64,000 nt of DNA from Bidens hawaiensis (taxonomy: Eukaryota; Streptophyta; Magnoliopsida; Asterales; Asteraceae): positions 1-64,000 of the forward strand of contig JAIQDT010005486.1 in NCBI GenBank assembly GCA_021521415.1, given 5' to 3'. Position numbers and translations under genes: made by a program. Shown in pieces: positions 13,501 to 24,274 of the stretch (position 1 is its first letter; each line of letters begins with the position of its first letter). The notes under the pieces are model-generated. The model searched no databases, had not been told where the DNA came from, and saw only the letters and a program-made list of their open reading frames with translations.

Positions 13501-14817
13501 ATTAGCAACAAACAAACCTAAAACAAATTAAATTAAAAAAAAAAAATCAAGAGTAAACTGCGGTTTTCGTCCCTGTGGTTTATCTAAATCTGCGACTTTA
13601 GTCCAAAAGTTTCAAATTTGCGATTTTCGTCCCTGTGGTTTCATTTCACTTGCAATTAAACCCGATCTCACTAATCCCGTTAAGTCTGGCCGTTAAACCC
13701 ATCAGCGTGCCTCTCATGAGAGGGGCATTTATGTCTTTTTTTCCCAAATACACCCCAGCCTCTCATGTGAGGGGGCTTGCGAATTAGAACTGGTGTTTAT
13801 TTGGGGAGAAAAAGGCCAAAACGGCCCCTCACGTTAACTGCCAGACTTAACGGGGTTAGTGTGATTGGATTTAATTGCAAGTGAAATGAAACCACAGGGA
13901 CGAAAATCGCAAATTTGAAACTATTGGACTAAAACCACGGATTTGAACAAACCACAGGGACGAAAACCGCAATTTACTCAAAAATCAATAAACCACATAC
14001 ACTCAAAGGCCATGTATCCTCGTCATTTCTATTTACTTGAATGAGTTAATGATAATCACTAACAACAATGAACAAACAAACAAACCTAGAATGAAAACTC
14101 CAAATACACTCAAAAAGCCAGCCATATTTATTCATTACTATTTTTTTCAATGAGTTAATTACAAGCCTAGACTAAAAACTGAATCGATCATCATAAGGTC
14201 ATGGTTGTAAAAATCCCGATTAATCGCTAGTAGGCACTCCACCGGCCGACTAGCAATTGCTACAACACTGCATACATAGAGTGCACAATGCATATTTCTG
14301 TTGACGCACAAAAGTCAACATTTCATTGAGGCAAAAGGTCGAACACCTTGTGTGCAAAATTAAAAAAAGGATTTTTTAATCATAATCATACCAAATGAGT
14401 AGAGAGAATGACTTTAGCACCATTGCCAATAAGGTGCTTAATAGTGGGAACAGCAGCTCTGATTCTGGTATCATCAGTAATATTCTGGCTATCATCCAAG
14501 GGCACATTCAAATCGGCCCTAACGAACACCTTCTTCCCCTTCAGCTCAGCCGGAGAGAGGTCCCCAACGCTCTTCTTGGCATTCGAAATCACGCGAGAGA
14601 TTGGGTTGGAAGAGGAGGTTGTGAACGATTGGAGCTTGGTTGCCACGTGTGCAGAGAAAGATGGATCGGCTACTGCTGCGAATCCGAGGCCGCGGAGTGG
14701 GGATCGGAGGAACGGGGAGTGGAGGCGGAGGGTGGGGTGGGCCCGGGATGATGATGAGGAGGAGGAGGAGATGGTGGGGAGGAGTGAGAAGGAGGCTGGT
14801 GATGAAGCAGACGCCAT
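10541..14817 (-). CDS. PGK1: phosphoglycerate kinase, chloroplast precursor (six exons)
   Basis: Catalyses 3-phosphoglycerate + ATP = 1,3-bisphosphoglycerate + ADP, in the Calvin cycle of the stroma. Exons on the complement, 5' to 3': 14817-14392, 13239-13162, 12997-12737, 12639-12322, 12230-12072 and 10753-10541. All are phase 0 with GT-AG borders, giving 484 residues, the usual size for plastid PGK. Residues 1 to about 78 are Ser/Thr-rich and look like a transit peptide. Signature segments are [11 protein letters not shown] (99-109), HLGRPKG (141-147), [10 protein letters not shown] (276-285), WNGPMGVFE (397-405), GGGDS (433-437) and STGGGASLE (454-462). The tail after DEA (VATVSV) is typical of plastid isoforms. 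All motifs are intact. Introns 1 (1152 bp) and 5 (1318 bp) are swollen by MITEs. The start is the first Met of the transit-peptide frame. The symbol follows family convention; the locus number is not known. Confidence 0.95.
10785..11060. repeat. repeat-like segment in PGK1 intron 5
   Basis: The words GTTCG / CGAAC and AACGAACxTAAA recur in both orientations, suggesting a small inverted-repeat element. The borders are not resolved and the class is unknown. Confidence 0.3.
11085..11190. repeat. dispersed SINE-like repeat fragment
   Basis: The block with GGGTCTGGGGAGGGT followed by CCTAAAGATAGAGAGG resembles a very common dispersed repeat of dicot introns that I recall as SINE-like. Target duplications and an A-tail are not clear here, so the class is uncertain. 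Confidence 0.3.
11231..11550. mobile_element. 320-bp MITE, copy B, in PGK1 intron 5
   Basis: It matches copy A (7457-7797) over its whole length with scattered substitutions and small gaps, including the internal run from AAGTCAAAGTA to the right-end AAATCTCCC. It sits within TA repeats, with TA at both borders. Confidence 0.7.
11571..11762. mobile_element. foldback MITE in PGK1 intron 5
   Basis: Almost the whole element is an inverted repeat. The left arm runs from AGGGTT through AAATTAACGTGCTAAAC to GAGAATCAAGTAGAGTAA, and the right arm is its reverse complement with few mismatches. The centre is built from TAATTAC/GTAATTA words. It is flanked by TA repeats and has no coding capacity. Confidence 0.65.
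13340..14185. repeat. degenerate ~90-115 bp tandem repeat in PGK1 intron 1
   Basis: About four units share the order CCAGATACxCTCAAAG, ATTTACTTxAATGAGTTA, AACAATAAACAAxCCTAGAAT and AAAACTC. Two lie before and two after the MITE at 13551-13979, so the array existed before the MITE inserted. Confidence 0.5.
13551..13979. mobile_element. 429-bp Mutator-type MITE in PGK1 intron 1
   Basis: Terminal inverted repeats of about 145 bp begin GAGTAAACTGCGGTTTTCG at the left; the right end reads as its complement with a few changes. A perfect 9-bp target duplication, AAAAATCAA, flanks it (13542-13550 and 13980-13988). Long TIRs plus a 9-bp duplication are diagnostic of the Mutator superfamily. There is no ORF, so it is non-autonomous. 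The word TTCGTCCCTGTGGTTT occurs twice within each TIR. Confidence 0.85.
14185..14260. repeat. short dispersed-repeat fragment in PGK1 intron 1
   Basis: The phrase GTAAAAATCCCGATTAATCG is of a type found at ends of small hAT-like repeats. There are no clear borders, so it is only a suggestion. Confidence 0.2.
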
Positions 14818-15060
14818 TGCTGGGATGCAGAGAGATAGAGTGAATGAGTGAGTGAGGTTATTATTATTATTATTATTATTAATTTATTATTATGGGATAT
14901 GATTATTAGTATGTGGAGAGGAGGGGATTTAGAGATTGGGTGTTATCGTTGAGGAGAGGCCGAAGATGTTTGTCATTGGATATGCCTCCGAATGATTCAA
15001 CGGCTTTTACTGACGGATATAAAGCGTCGTAATGTAGTGGCCGGTTAATTACTATTTACT
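14818..15060 (-). promoter_or_regulatory. PGK1 5' UTR and proximal promoter
   Basis: Read on the minus strand, the 45 bases before the ATG are CT-rich, as in many plant leaders. They follow a (TAA/TTA)n microsatellite at 14857-14893. No clear TATA box at the usual distance could be chosen. A CACGTG G-box core lies further upstream near 15424, but within a repeat-rich area. Confidence 0.4.
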
Positions 15061-15147
15061 AATGATTTGAGGCTCGTTTTCTTTCTATTTTCAAACTTCG
15101 TATAAAGACAAAAACTTTTTATTTGTTTAAAAGCCATAGAGTAGTAA

Positions 15148-15378
15148 AGCATCTCAAATGTTTGTGTTGGGTTTGGTTTGCATTCTCAAATGTTTGGGAG
15201 GTGGGTTTGTAATGGCTATATCACAATCACTATACACAAATCATATATATATATATATATATATATTATATTTTAATCGAGTTTAGATTGGTTTATAAGT
15301 GGAGGAAAAATAAGGTTTTTTGGTTTATGATGTGATGATGAGGTGGATGTTTGAATTGGTTTATGGGTGGGGATGCTC
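15148..15378. mobile_element. 231-bp PIF/Harbinger-like MITE
   Basis: The left end AGCATCTC and right end GGGATGCTC are inverted repeats with one offset, flanked by TAA on both sides (15145-15147 and 15379-15381). A 3-bp TAA duplication suggests the PIF/Harbinger group. A TA microsatellite lies inside at 15242-15266. No ORF. Confidence 0.45.
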
Positions 15379-15382
15379 TAAA

Positions 15383-15685
15383 TCTACCTTCTACCTATAC
15401 TATTAAAACAAAATAATTCTTTCACGTGTCATTCAATTAGAGTAGCCAACTAGAGTGTGAACTAATATTATTACCATTTATAGAATTACTAATAAAGTTA
15501 CAAATATACCTTTAAATCTTGTATTAAATGAGTTTTTTAAATGTTTATGAGTTATAAAATTTTATTTATCAGTATTTATATCTTATAAATCCATAAGGTA
15601 TTTTATTACGTATATTATTAAATTTAACTTTTTTGTTATATTTTTTTAGTCACCCGTGCCACGTATTACACAAGCTATATCCTAG
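15383..15685 (+). mobile_element. Helitron-like element, non-autonomous
   Basis: The left end TCTACC... is followed by CTATACTATTAAAAC, a typical plant Helitron 5' phrase. The right end is CCTAG followed by T, and the left end is preceded by A, matching insertion between A and T. The 3' hairpin around CACCCGTGCCACG is weak. No Rep/helicase gene. Confidence 0.4.
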
Positions 15686-16735
15686 TTATAAATATAAAGA
15701 GTGGTGTTTACTGTTTTCACTAAAATGGAAGGCAAACGTGCTATTAGTTGTGATGTCAGCCTCTTTGAATAGCAAAACAAAGTCATTCAAAATGATATAC
15801 ATAGACTTTGGGGTATAACTACTGTAAAGGTTCTGGTACTGGATCAAGAATTGAACCTTTGGATCAGACGGCCTTCTATCGTCTTCCGGCTCCAGACTCT
15901 TTACTAGGACTTGCACACTTAAATACGCCGTTAGTCTCGCCACATGAATGGGGGACTCCCTGTGACCGACTCCAGCTTGTTGGAAAAAAGCAAATGCAAG
16001 AGTTAATGCCTAACTAATGATATTGAATGTGCAATATATAGTGCTCTGGAGGCTTTTCCCTGGTGTGGTATTAAATGCAGACATGTCGAAATAGTAGTGC
16101 AGTGGTGGTGCCTTGTGTCAGGCGGTTGCAGGCAATCACGCTCTTCTGTTGGAGTTGACTTTTATTCTTTGCTTATTAGACTGTTTGTACGATTTAGGAA
16201 CACATGGTGATTTTGTGCAACTCACATGCCACTTCTGCCAAGCTTATTCTATGTTTCCCACGGATCACTAGTTGTTTATCCAACAGGTTGCGCCTTCTTC
16301 TTTTCGGGTGTTTCCCATGGTTATCTGCTGGTCCAACTTCGTTCGGATGAAATGTCATTCGTTTCCCATTGTTTGTATGCTCCGTTCGCTTTTGTTCGGA
16401 GCTTATCCTCTATCTTCAATCACATTATGATTCATGACCAGTTGGACACAATTAAGTTGCTATGTAATCCCAGATGCAAGGAAAGCAAAAGTATAACACA
16501 AAAGATATAAACATGTTTACTATTAAACTCAAATTCTTCCATCTGAAACCATTTTCTTAAAATGTTCACTTCTTTTTATCATATTCCAACTTCAAACATA
16601 TGACACATACATATTATTTGTCAATGTGATTATCCGAGTGTTTGATTAAATGCCCATTCATTTACAAATAATATTAGTTTTCTTCTAAAGAGCTATCTTG
16701 TACTTTCGAATTTTAGCTTTCGTTCATGATCAAGG
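15686..16735. other. unassigned single-copy-looking sequence
   Basis: About 1 kb that is less AT-biased than its surroundings. Frames at 15808-16017 and 16226-16510 (+) have ordinary composition but no domain I recognise and no flanking exons. It may be a gene remnant. I see nothing more specific. Confidence 0.35.
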
Positions 16736-17292
16736 TAGGGATGGGCTGGATGGCAATGGGTCAGGTTTGGGACGGGTTTAGATATTTCCAAACCCATACA
16801 TGATTATTAAAGCTCGTCCCAAACCTGTCAGGTATTTATCGGGTAATTACCTGTCGGGTTTCGGGGATACCCATCGGATTTGGGTTTTTTATCGGGTTTT
16901 GACAAAATTTCTGCTGGGCTTTTGTTAGGTTTTGACCTGATTACAAACAATAATAGCTATAAAATGTTTCAAATAATTGTTATAAACAAACTTCAACATA
17001 TTACTATATATTGATTAGTACAGTATTATGTTCAAAACAAGTATACGGATGAGGAACGGTTCCTCACTTCTTGAGCTCAACGAAAGGGGAACAAACATTA
17101 AAAGGTGATGCAGGTCTTGAAGTGTCTACATAAATTATGTGTGGATATTTATTCCTTTGTTACGAGTCTGATGGACGATGAGAAATGGGAGTATGGGACT
17201 ATATGTAAGAGGTCGAATTTATATATGTATATAAAATTATGTCAGGTACATCGGATATATAATCGGTAAATGGGTTCTTGTTATCGGATAAT

Positions 17293-17730
17293 TGTTGGGT
17301 TCTATATGGGTGTAGCACCGGCCCGTCTTGGGTTGGGCAGTTGAAGACTTGAAGGGTTGAATGGGCTGGCCACCCACTCAACTTTAGTGGCTCGTTTACT
17401 TTATTTCTTGTAACTTGTAGAGAAAGAAATAAACCCTAGATGCCTCCCTATATAAACCATATTGTATTTTGTAATTTAGTGAGCACCTCAATAAAAGAAG
17501 AGACCCTGTTCGTTGCCCGTGGACGTAGGTTACACATCGTGACCGAACCACGTAAATACCGTGTTCGTATCTTTACTGCTTTACGCTTATTACTTCTCAT
17601 ATTATTGTTCGTTTTAGAAATCAATTAGAAATACCATTAAGTTCTAAAGGCCCGAGCCGTTGTATTGTATTGATTTCTGTCGCCCTATCCGACTCCTTTC
17701 GGGTTAGCTGCGTACACGTAATACCTAACA
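17293..17730 (+). repeat. left LTR of decayed Copia element
   Basis: 438 bp, bounded by TGTTGGG and CTAACA. A TATA-like CCTATATAAACC near 17448 probably marks its promoter. It pairs with 21828-22265. Confidence 0.9.
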
Positions 17731-17778
17731 AGTGGTATCAGAGCCAGTGTTGGTTGTCACTCTTTGATCTCCGCTATT

Positions 17779-20700
17779 ATGGCTGATGAGGGTAAAACGA
17801 AAATCGAGAAGTTTGATGGACAAAACTTTGGATGGTGGAAGATGCAAATTACGCATTTGCTGATACAGAAGGATTTGGATGTGGCTTTGGAGGAATCGCC
17901 TGAGAAGATTACAGATGAGTGGAAAGCTATTGACAAGAAGGCGAGGTCAACGATTAGGCTTGCCTTGTCTATGAACGTGGCATACAACATCTTAGACGAA
18001 ACCACGGCGCGTGGAATCATGGAGGCGTTGTCAAACATGTATGAGAAACCATCGTCTGCAAATAAGGTGTTCCTAATCCAGGAGTTGGTTAACACACGCA
18101 TGAAAGAGGGAGGCTTTGTTACCGAACATATATACACCTTCAATTCTCACCTGAGACGTTTATCATCAGTAAAGTTCAAGATTGATGATGAATTGCAAGC
18201 TTGCCTACTTTTATCTTCATTACCTGACAGTTGGTCAAGAACAATCACTGCAGTCACCAGTTCAGTTGGATCAGATGACTTTTAACAAAGTTCGTGACTT
18301 GATTTTGAATGAAGATTCTAGAAGGAGGAATAATGGAGAATCATCAAGCACTTTGCTAAGTGCTGAAGGTAGAGGGCGGAGCAAGAACAGATGAGGCAAC
18401 GGGGGTAGATCAAAATCCAGAAAGAGAAGCAAGTCTAGGCCAAGAAAAGATATTACTTGCTGGAATTGCCAGGAGAATGGGTATTTCAGAAGTCAGTGTA
18501 CTAACCCTCTGGCACCTCAACAGAAAAAGGAAGTAAATTCTACTTCGAAAGTAAATGCTGCTACAAAAGAAGTTTCAGATGATGAAGCCCTAGTCTGCTG
18601 TGTTGAGAACACAGTTGAGTCTTGGATCATGGACTCCGATGCGTCTTTCCATGCTACGTTTAGCACAAAGAGCCTGAAGAATATCATAACAAGAAACTTT
18701 GGCAAAGTTCGTTTGGTGAATGATGAGGCTCTAGATATTACCGGGATGGGGGATATCTATTTGAAGACTCCTTTAGGTACTACATGGACTTTGAAAGATG
18801 TCAGAATAATTCCTAGGTTAAGAAAGATGTTGATTTCTATTGGGCAACTTGACGATCAAGGTTGTGGTGTTACTTTCGGATGAGGGCAATGGAAGGTCAC
18901 AAAGGGTAACTTGGTAATTGCTCGCGGGAAGAAAAAGGGTACGTTGTACATGGCAGAAATCTCAGCGGGAGAGGTAAATTCAGTGGCTAGTGGACCGAGT
19001 CTATCATGTTTGTGGCGTCAACGACTCGGTCACATGAGTGAGAACGGTTTGAAGATACCAGCAGAGAAAGGTAAATTCCCTAATTTGAAAAAGGTGGAAC
19101 TTGATACGGGGTTCTGTGAACCGTGTGTGCTCGGCAAGAAGAAACGGGTCACCTTTGTAAAATCAGGAAAAACACTTAAAGCAGAGAAGCTTGAGCTTGT
19201 TCATACTGATGTGTATGGACCAACACCAGTATCATCATTAGGAGGCTCCAACTACTACGTCACTTTCATTGATGATTCTACACGGAAGCTATGGATCTAG
19301 TTTCTCAAAAACAAGTTCGAGGTATTTGATGTTTTCAAGAAATGGAAGGCAGCCGTGGAGATGGAAACGAATCTGAAAGTCAAGTGTTTAAAGTCTGACA
19401 ATGGCGGAGAGTACATCAGTAGGTAATTCGTTAATTACTGTGCTGAGAGGGGTATAAAGATGATTAATACAGTTCCTGGTACGCCACAGCAGAATGGAGT
19501 AGCCGAAAGAATTAATAGGACACTGAATGAAAGAGCTAGAGCAATGAGGTTAAATGCAGGGCTTCCAAAGTCCTTCTGGGCAGATGCAGTCAACACTGCT
19601 GCATATCTTATAAATAGAGGACCGTCAGTTCCTCTTGGATTCAGAATTCCAGAGGAAGTATGGAGTGGAAAAGAGGTTACATTCAAACATCTAAAAGTGT
19701 TCGATTGTGATGCTTATGTTGGGCTAAAAGACACCGAGAGGTACAAGCTTGATCCTAAGGCGAAGAAGTGTACTTTTATAGGCTATGGTGACGTGAAGAT
19801 GGGTTATAGGCTTTGGGATCCAGATGTCAGAAAAGTATGCAGGGCTCGTGACTCGGTGTTTAATGAAGCGGGACTTTACAAAGATAGAAAGTCAATCACA
19901 CAAGAGATTGATAAAGAACATGTAGAGTTTGAAAATACAAGTGAGAAGGCTGATAGTTAGAGTTCAGAAACATCAGAAGAGGTTGAGGAAGAAAATGCAG
20001 ATGAATTTGAGGATTTCTCTGACAGTGGGAGTTCAGAGTCTAATACTGAACAGTCTCCACTGAAACAAGAAATGGTTACACCTCAGCTAGAGGTTAGGAG
20101 GTCTTCCAGAACCATTAGACCTCCTAAGAGGTATTCCCCTTCTGTTAATTATCTTCTACTGACGGAGAATGGTGAACCACAATGTTACTCTGAAGTAATG
20201 AGTTAAAAAGACTCGTCTCAGTGGGAGCGAGCTATGAGAGAAGAGATGGATTCACTGAACAAGAACAAGACTTGGGTTCTTACACCGCTCCATCGGGAAG
20301 AAAGCTCTTCAGAATCGATGGGTATTCAGGATCAAGGATGAAAGTGATGATACAAAGAGATACAAAGCACGACTGGTAGTGAAAGGGTTCCAACAAAAGC
20401 ATGGGGTTGATTATAATGAGATATTTTCTCCTGTGGTAAAAATGACAGACTGGTGCTTAGTATCGTAGCTGCAGAAAACTTACATCTGGAGCAGCTGGAT
20501 ATGAAGACATCTTTTCTGCATGGTGATCTTTAGGAGGATATCTACATGGCACAGCCAGAGGGATTTCAAACAGTTGGTAAAGAAAACATGGTGTGCAAGT
20601 TAAAGAAGAGTCTCTATGGATTGAAGCAGGCGCCCAAGCAGTGGTATATCAAGTTTGATGATTTTATGGGCAGGAATGGATACAAAAGACATGAGATGGA

Positions 20701-21700
20701 CCACTGCTGCTATCTCAAGAATTTCGATAGTTCCTATATCATTCTACTGCTGTATGTAGATGATATGTTGATTGCCAGTTCAGACATGTTAGAGCGACAG
20801 ATGTCTGAAGAATTTGAAATGAAAGATTTAGGTCCAGCCAAGCAAATTCTTGGCATGAGCATCACCAGAGACAAGAAGGACAATTCTCTAACTTTATCTC
20901 AGGAGAAATACATCTGGTAAATTTTAGAGAAGTTCAACATGAGCGATGAAAAAACCACTACTCGAAGTACACCTATGGGTAGTCATATTAAACTTTATAA
21001 GGATCAGTCTCCTAGTACTGATGGAGAAAAGGCAGAGATGGCAAAGATTCCTTATGCATCTGCAGTGGGTAGTCTTATGTATGCAATGGTGTGCACGAGA
21101 CCTGATATTGCTCACGCAGTGGGAGTTATTAGCAGGTTCTTGTCAAATCCAGGGAAAGCACATTGGGAAGTAGTGAAGTGGTTGCTTCGGTACCTAAAGG
21201 GAACTTCAAATATAGCCTTATGTTTTAAAGGAAAAAGATGCAATTCTTAAAGGGTTTTCAGATGCTGACTTAGGTGGGTGCAAGGAGACTTATAAGAGTA
21301 CGACGTGATATGTGTTCACTATGCGGGACACTGCAATATGTTGGAAATATAGACTGTAGAAGAGTGTGGCACTCTCAACCACAGAAGCTGAGTATATGGC
21401 AGCTGCTGAAGCGAGTAAGGAGCTTGTTTGGTTGAGGACTTTCTTAGAGGAGTTAGGCAGGGAATAAACAGATTATCCGTTGTACTGTGATAATGAAAGT
21501 GCTGTGAAATTAGCCAAGAATCCTGTGTATCATGGTAAAACAAAGCACATTCTTATACGTTATCATTTCATTCGGGGTTTAGTCAGTGATGGGACTATTC
21601 GGTTGAACAACATTAGGGAGACAGGAATCCGGCGGATATGTTTACCAAGGTTGTGACCTTAGACAAACTGAAGCTCTGTGTAGCTTCAGTTGGTCTCCAG
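17779..21700 (+). pseudogene. Copia gag-pol polyprotein, broken
   Basis: Remnant of a Tnt1/Tork-like polyprotein. The order is gag from the ATG at 17779, zinc knuckle at about 18458-18499 (CWNCQENGYFRSQC, with Tyr for the usual His), protease near 18629 (DSDAS, where DSGAS is normal), integrase (HTDVYGP near 19200, SDNGGEY near 19395, NGVAER near 19496), reverse transcriptase (YVDD at about 20754-20765) and RNase H near 21260-21520. Frameshifts and stops occur near 18280, 18395, 18881, 19298, 19424, 19958, 20200-20540, 20918 and 21248, so no product can be made. Copia order (integrase before RT) is clear. Confidence 0.9.
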
Positions 21701-21827
21701 GAATAGTATTGAGGAGTTGGCGACGAACAGGTGGAAGACATGGTATATATTGAAGACTAAAGATTACTGGTACAGGTTGGTTTACATGTAGAGCAGTGAA
21801 GACATTCCGAGGCTCCAAGTGGGAGAT

Positions 21828-22265
21828 TGTTGGGTTCTATACGGGTGTAGCCCCGGCCCGTCTTGGGTTGGGCAGTTGAAGACTTAAAGGGTTGAATAGG
21901 CTGGCCACCCACTCAACCTTAGTGGCCTGTTTACTTTATTTCTTGTAACTTGTAGAGAAAGAAATAAACCCTAGATGCCTCCCTATATAAACCATATTGT
22001 ATCTTGTAATACAGTGAGCACCTCAATAAAAGAAGAGAACCTGTTCAGTGCCCGTGGACGTAGGTTACACATTGTTACCGAACCACGTATATCCCGTGTT
22101 CGTATCTTTGCTGCTTTACGCTTATTACTTCTCATATTATTGTTCGTTTTAGAAATTAATTAGAAATACCGTTAAGTTCTTAAGGCCCGAGCCGTTGTAC
22201 TGTATTGATTTCTGTCGACCTATCCGACTCCTTTCGGGTCAGCCGCGTACACGTAATACCTAACA
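21828..22265 (+). repeat. right LTR of decayed Copia element
   Basis: 438 bp, the same length as its partner at 17293-17730 despite many substitutions. It is preceded by the polypurine tract and followed by the ATAAT duplication. Confidence 0.9.
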
Positions 22266-22431
22266 ATAATCAGGTAGGGTAACAGGGTATATTACAAATC
22301 CCAAACCCGTCCCAAACCATGAAAAATTTCAAAACTAATCCCAAGCCCTAATGGGTAGCGTTTAGTTGTCCTAAATTATGTCAGGTTTCGGGTTTTCCCA
22401 TCGGGTTCGGGTTTTACTGTCATCCCTAGAT

Positions 22432-23502
22432 CAGGGTGGATGCACTTTATAAGCAGGAGTAGCATCTGCTACCCCTCAACTTTTCATTGGCAGTGTAAAT
22501 TTTTTTTATTTTGGGTCAGTTTTCGTATTTCGCTACCCTGAAAAAATATTACGTTACTCTATTTATTTAAAGGCCAACCAATTTAAAAGTTCAAATTAAA
22601 TAAAGCCCAAACAAATTTATAGCCCAACAAAATAAAAAGAACTATTTTTTTTTCTTTTGTTTGAATGAGAAACATTAAACAGAAATAAAAGAAGCTTAAC
22701 AAAATCATCATTTTTTAAAAGTTCAAATCAAATAAAGCAAAAACAAGTTTATAGCCTAAAGCAAATAGAAACCATTAACCTTTTTTTCTTTTGTTTGAAA
22801 GAGAAAAATCAAATAGAACAGACTCAAGATAATCATCATTTCGAGGTTGAAAATTTTAATACGGTTTTGGATTTGCAAATTCAAAGACATGGAAATAGAT
22901 TTAGTTGGGCTTTAACTAGTTTGTTAGAAAATATATCCGGTTTAAATCTTGAGATTCGTTTTCCAAGTTTGACATATCTAAGATGGTGACATTTCGGAAA
23001 TGTATCCGAATGATTTTAGTAATGAAGAAATAAAGTGTATTTCGGGTGATCGTACGGTCTTTTATCACATTTTAAAGGAAGATAAATTTTCAAAATTAGG
23101 TGAATGCGTGACCTTGCTCATGTAGTGGTGGAAACCGAAAAGCACACTACCTTTTCTTTTGTTTATCAAATATTGAAGCTAACGTTTGTTTTACTGATTG
23201 CAACTGCAACCGTTGAAATATGTTTTTTTTTTCTAAAATGAAACTTATCAATACGAGTTTGCGTAACGAATGGGTGATGACTATTTGAACAATGCTTTAA
23301 TTTGTGCAGTCGAAAGAAAAACGTTCGATAAAGTAAAAGAGCAGGGTGTGATGGCTCGATTTCAAGCTTTCAAAAACCGAATAGGAGATATTTGCACCCA
23401 ATGTATCATGTTTTTATTTTTGTTTTGTTTACATTGTATGAAATACCATAAAATAAAATTTCTAAACGTTACCCCTGAGATTTATGTCTAAATCCGCCAC
23501 TG
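22432..23502 (+). mobile_element. hAT element remnant with transposase pseudogene
   Basis: The left end (CAGGGTGGAT) and right end (ATCCGCCACTG, to 23502) form an imperfect inverted repeat. The interior carries transposase pieces. No matching target duplication was found, and the left end is disturbed by the neighbouring hAT-like insertion. Confidence 0.5.
22795..23400 (+). pseudogene. hAT transposase remnant, C-terminal half
   Basis: Pieces in shifting frames match the C-terminal part of TTF-finger/ZMYM1-like plant hAT transposases. One at about 22830-22985 resembles the helical region. Another at about 23140-23400 holds the dimerisation segment, with the sense of ATATVER followed by FSKMK and LRNEW, then DYLNNALICAVE (23276 on) in another frame. 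Stops and frameshifts separate them. The N-terminal zinc finger and first catalytic part are missing. Confidence 0.6.
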
Positions 23503-23777
23503 CATAATACTTAAAGTCAAGAACCATATTATTAAGATCTTAAATTCAAGTCCACAACAGTTGGTTTATGGGAGTTTAGGCCATGTTTGGGATTCCTTAT
23601 TAACACCTCCTTTTGACTAATACAAGTTGTTTTGATAAGTTACTCCCTCCTAACTTATCAAAACTCCTTTTTTTATTCTTTAAAAAATTAAAAGTCGAAT
23701 TACCCAAACACCTTTTTAAGTTATATAAGTAAATAAGTTATAAGGAGGTAAAAGTAAGGAATGCCAAATACTTCTTA
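23503..23777. repeat. MITE-like inverted-repeat segment
   Basis: TTTGGGATTCCTTATTAAC on the left and its approximate complement near 23735-23775 (AAGGAATGCCAAATACTT) bracket an AT-rich centre. This is a common MITE pattern. The large hAT element inserted at its right edge. Confidence 0.4.
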
Positions 23778-24084
23778 GTATCAGATAGAGGTGCACAAAT
23801 CGGGTTTTTTTTAAACCCGAAACCAGGTAGGAACCGGTTTTTTTGGAAATGGGTACAAAATGGAACCGGTTCTTGTCAGGAACCGGGTAGGAACCGGACC
23901 CGACCTGGTAGCAAAAAATCAGGACCCATAGGGTAGGAACCGGGTACGGTTTATACCCGAAAACCGGTCCACCGGGTTTTCCATTTTTAAATGTAATATG
24001 ACCGTTGAGAACCGGTTCCAATGGCTATATTACCGTTTTTAGACCGTTGGAACCGGTTTTGAATGTACAAACACACACACACAT

Positions 24085-24190
24085 ACTATATATAGGTAGG
24101 CTAAGTTAGGAACTTGTTAAGAAACTTCCATAACTTGTTAAACACTTCCATTACTTGTTAAACCACTTCCTTAACTCTTAGTTTAAACCA
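24085..24190 (+). promoter_or_regulatory. putative promoter and leader of left-arm BED frame
   Basis: ACTATATATAGGT (24085-24097) is a good TATA box about 95 bases before the ATG at 24191. Between them is a threefold repeat of the phrase CTTGTTAAxxACTTCC. Function is inferred from position. Confidence 0.4.
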
Positions 24191-24274
24191 ATGGCAACCA
24201 ACGATGATGTTGTTATGGTCATCAACACTTCGAGATGCCCCGAGGTTTGGGTTCACTATGACCTGTGTATTATG
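24191..24274 (+). pseudogene. BED zinc-finger frame of hAT left arm, first part
   Basis: Opens with ATG at 24191. The last codons read EVWVHYDL, the aromatic start of a BED finger. A Copia element inserted after codon 28 with duplication of TTATG. The frame resumes at 32875. On its own it encodes nothing functional. Confidence 0.6.

Larger units (their letters stand above)
17293..22265 (+). mobile_element. Copia retrotransposon, decayed
   Basis: Two 438-bp LTRs (17293-17730 and 21828-22265) begin TGTTGGG and end TAACA. A perfect 5-bp target duplication, ATAAT, lies at 17288-17292 and 22266-22270. The primer site AGTGGTATCAGAGCC starts at 17731 and a purine tract AAGTGGGAGAT precedes the right LTR. 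By eye the LTRs differ at roughly 6 percent of positions, so this is one of the older insertions of the window. Confidence 0.9.
16736..22428. mobile_element. small hAT-like element split by a Copia insertion
   Basis: Ends TAGGGATG (16736) and CATCCCTA (22428) are inverted repeats. They are flanked by an 8-bp duplication with one mismatch: GATCAAGG at 16728-16735 and GATCAGGG at 22429-22436. Both arms are rich in GGGTTTxGGGTT / AACCC words. Removing the Copia element leaves about 715 bp without coding capacity, so it is a non-autonomous hAT-type transposon. Confidence 0.7.

Noticed and set aside
14395..14851. Long plus-strand frames (118 and 147 codons) opposite PGK1 exon 1
   Set aside because: They are antisense shadows of the transit-peptide exon; composition is dictated by the Ser-rich coding strand and no domain is seen.
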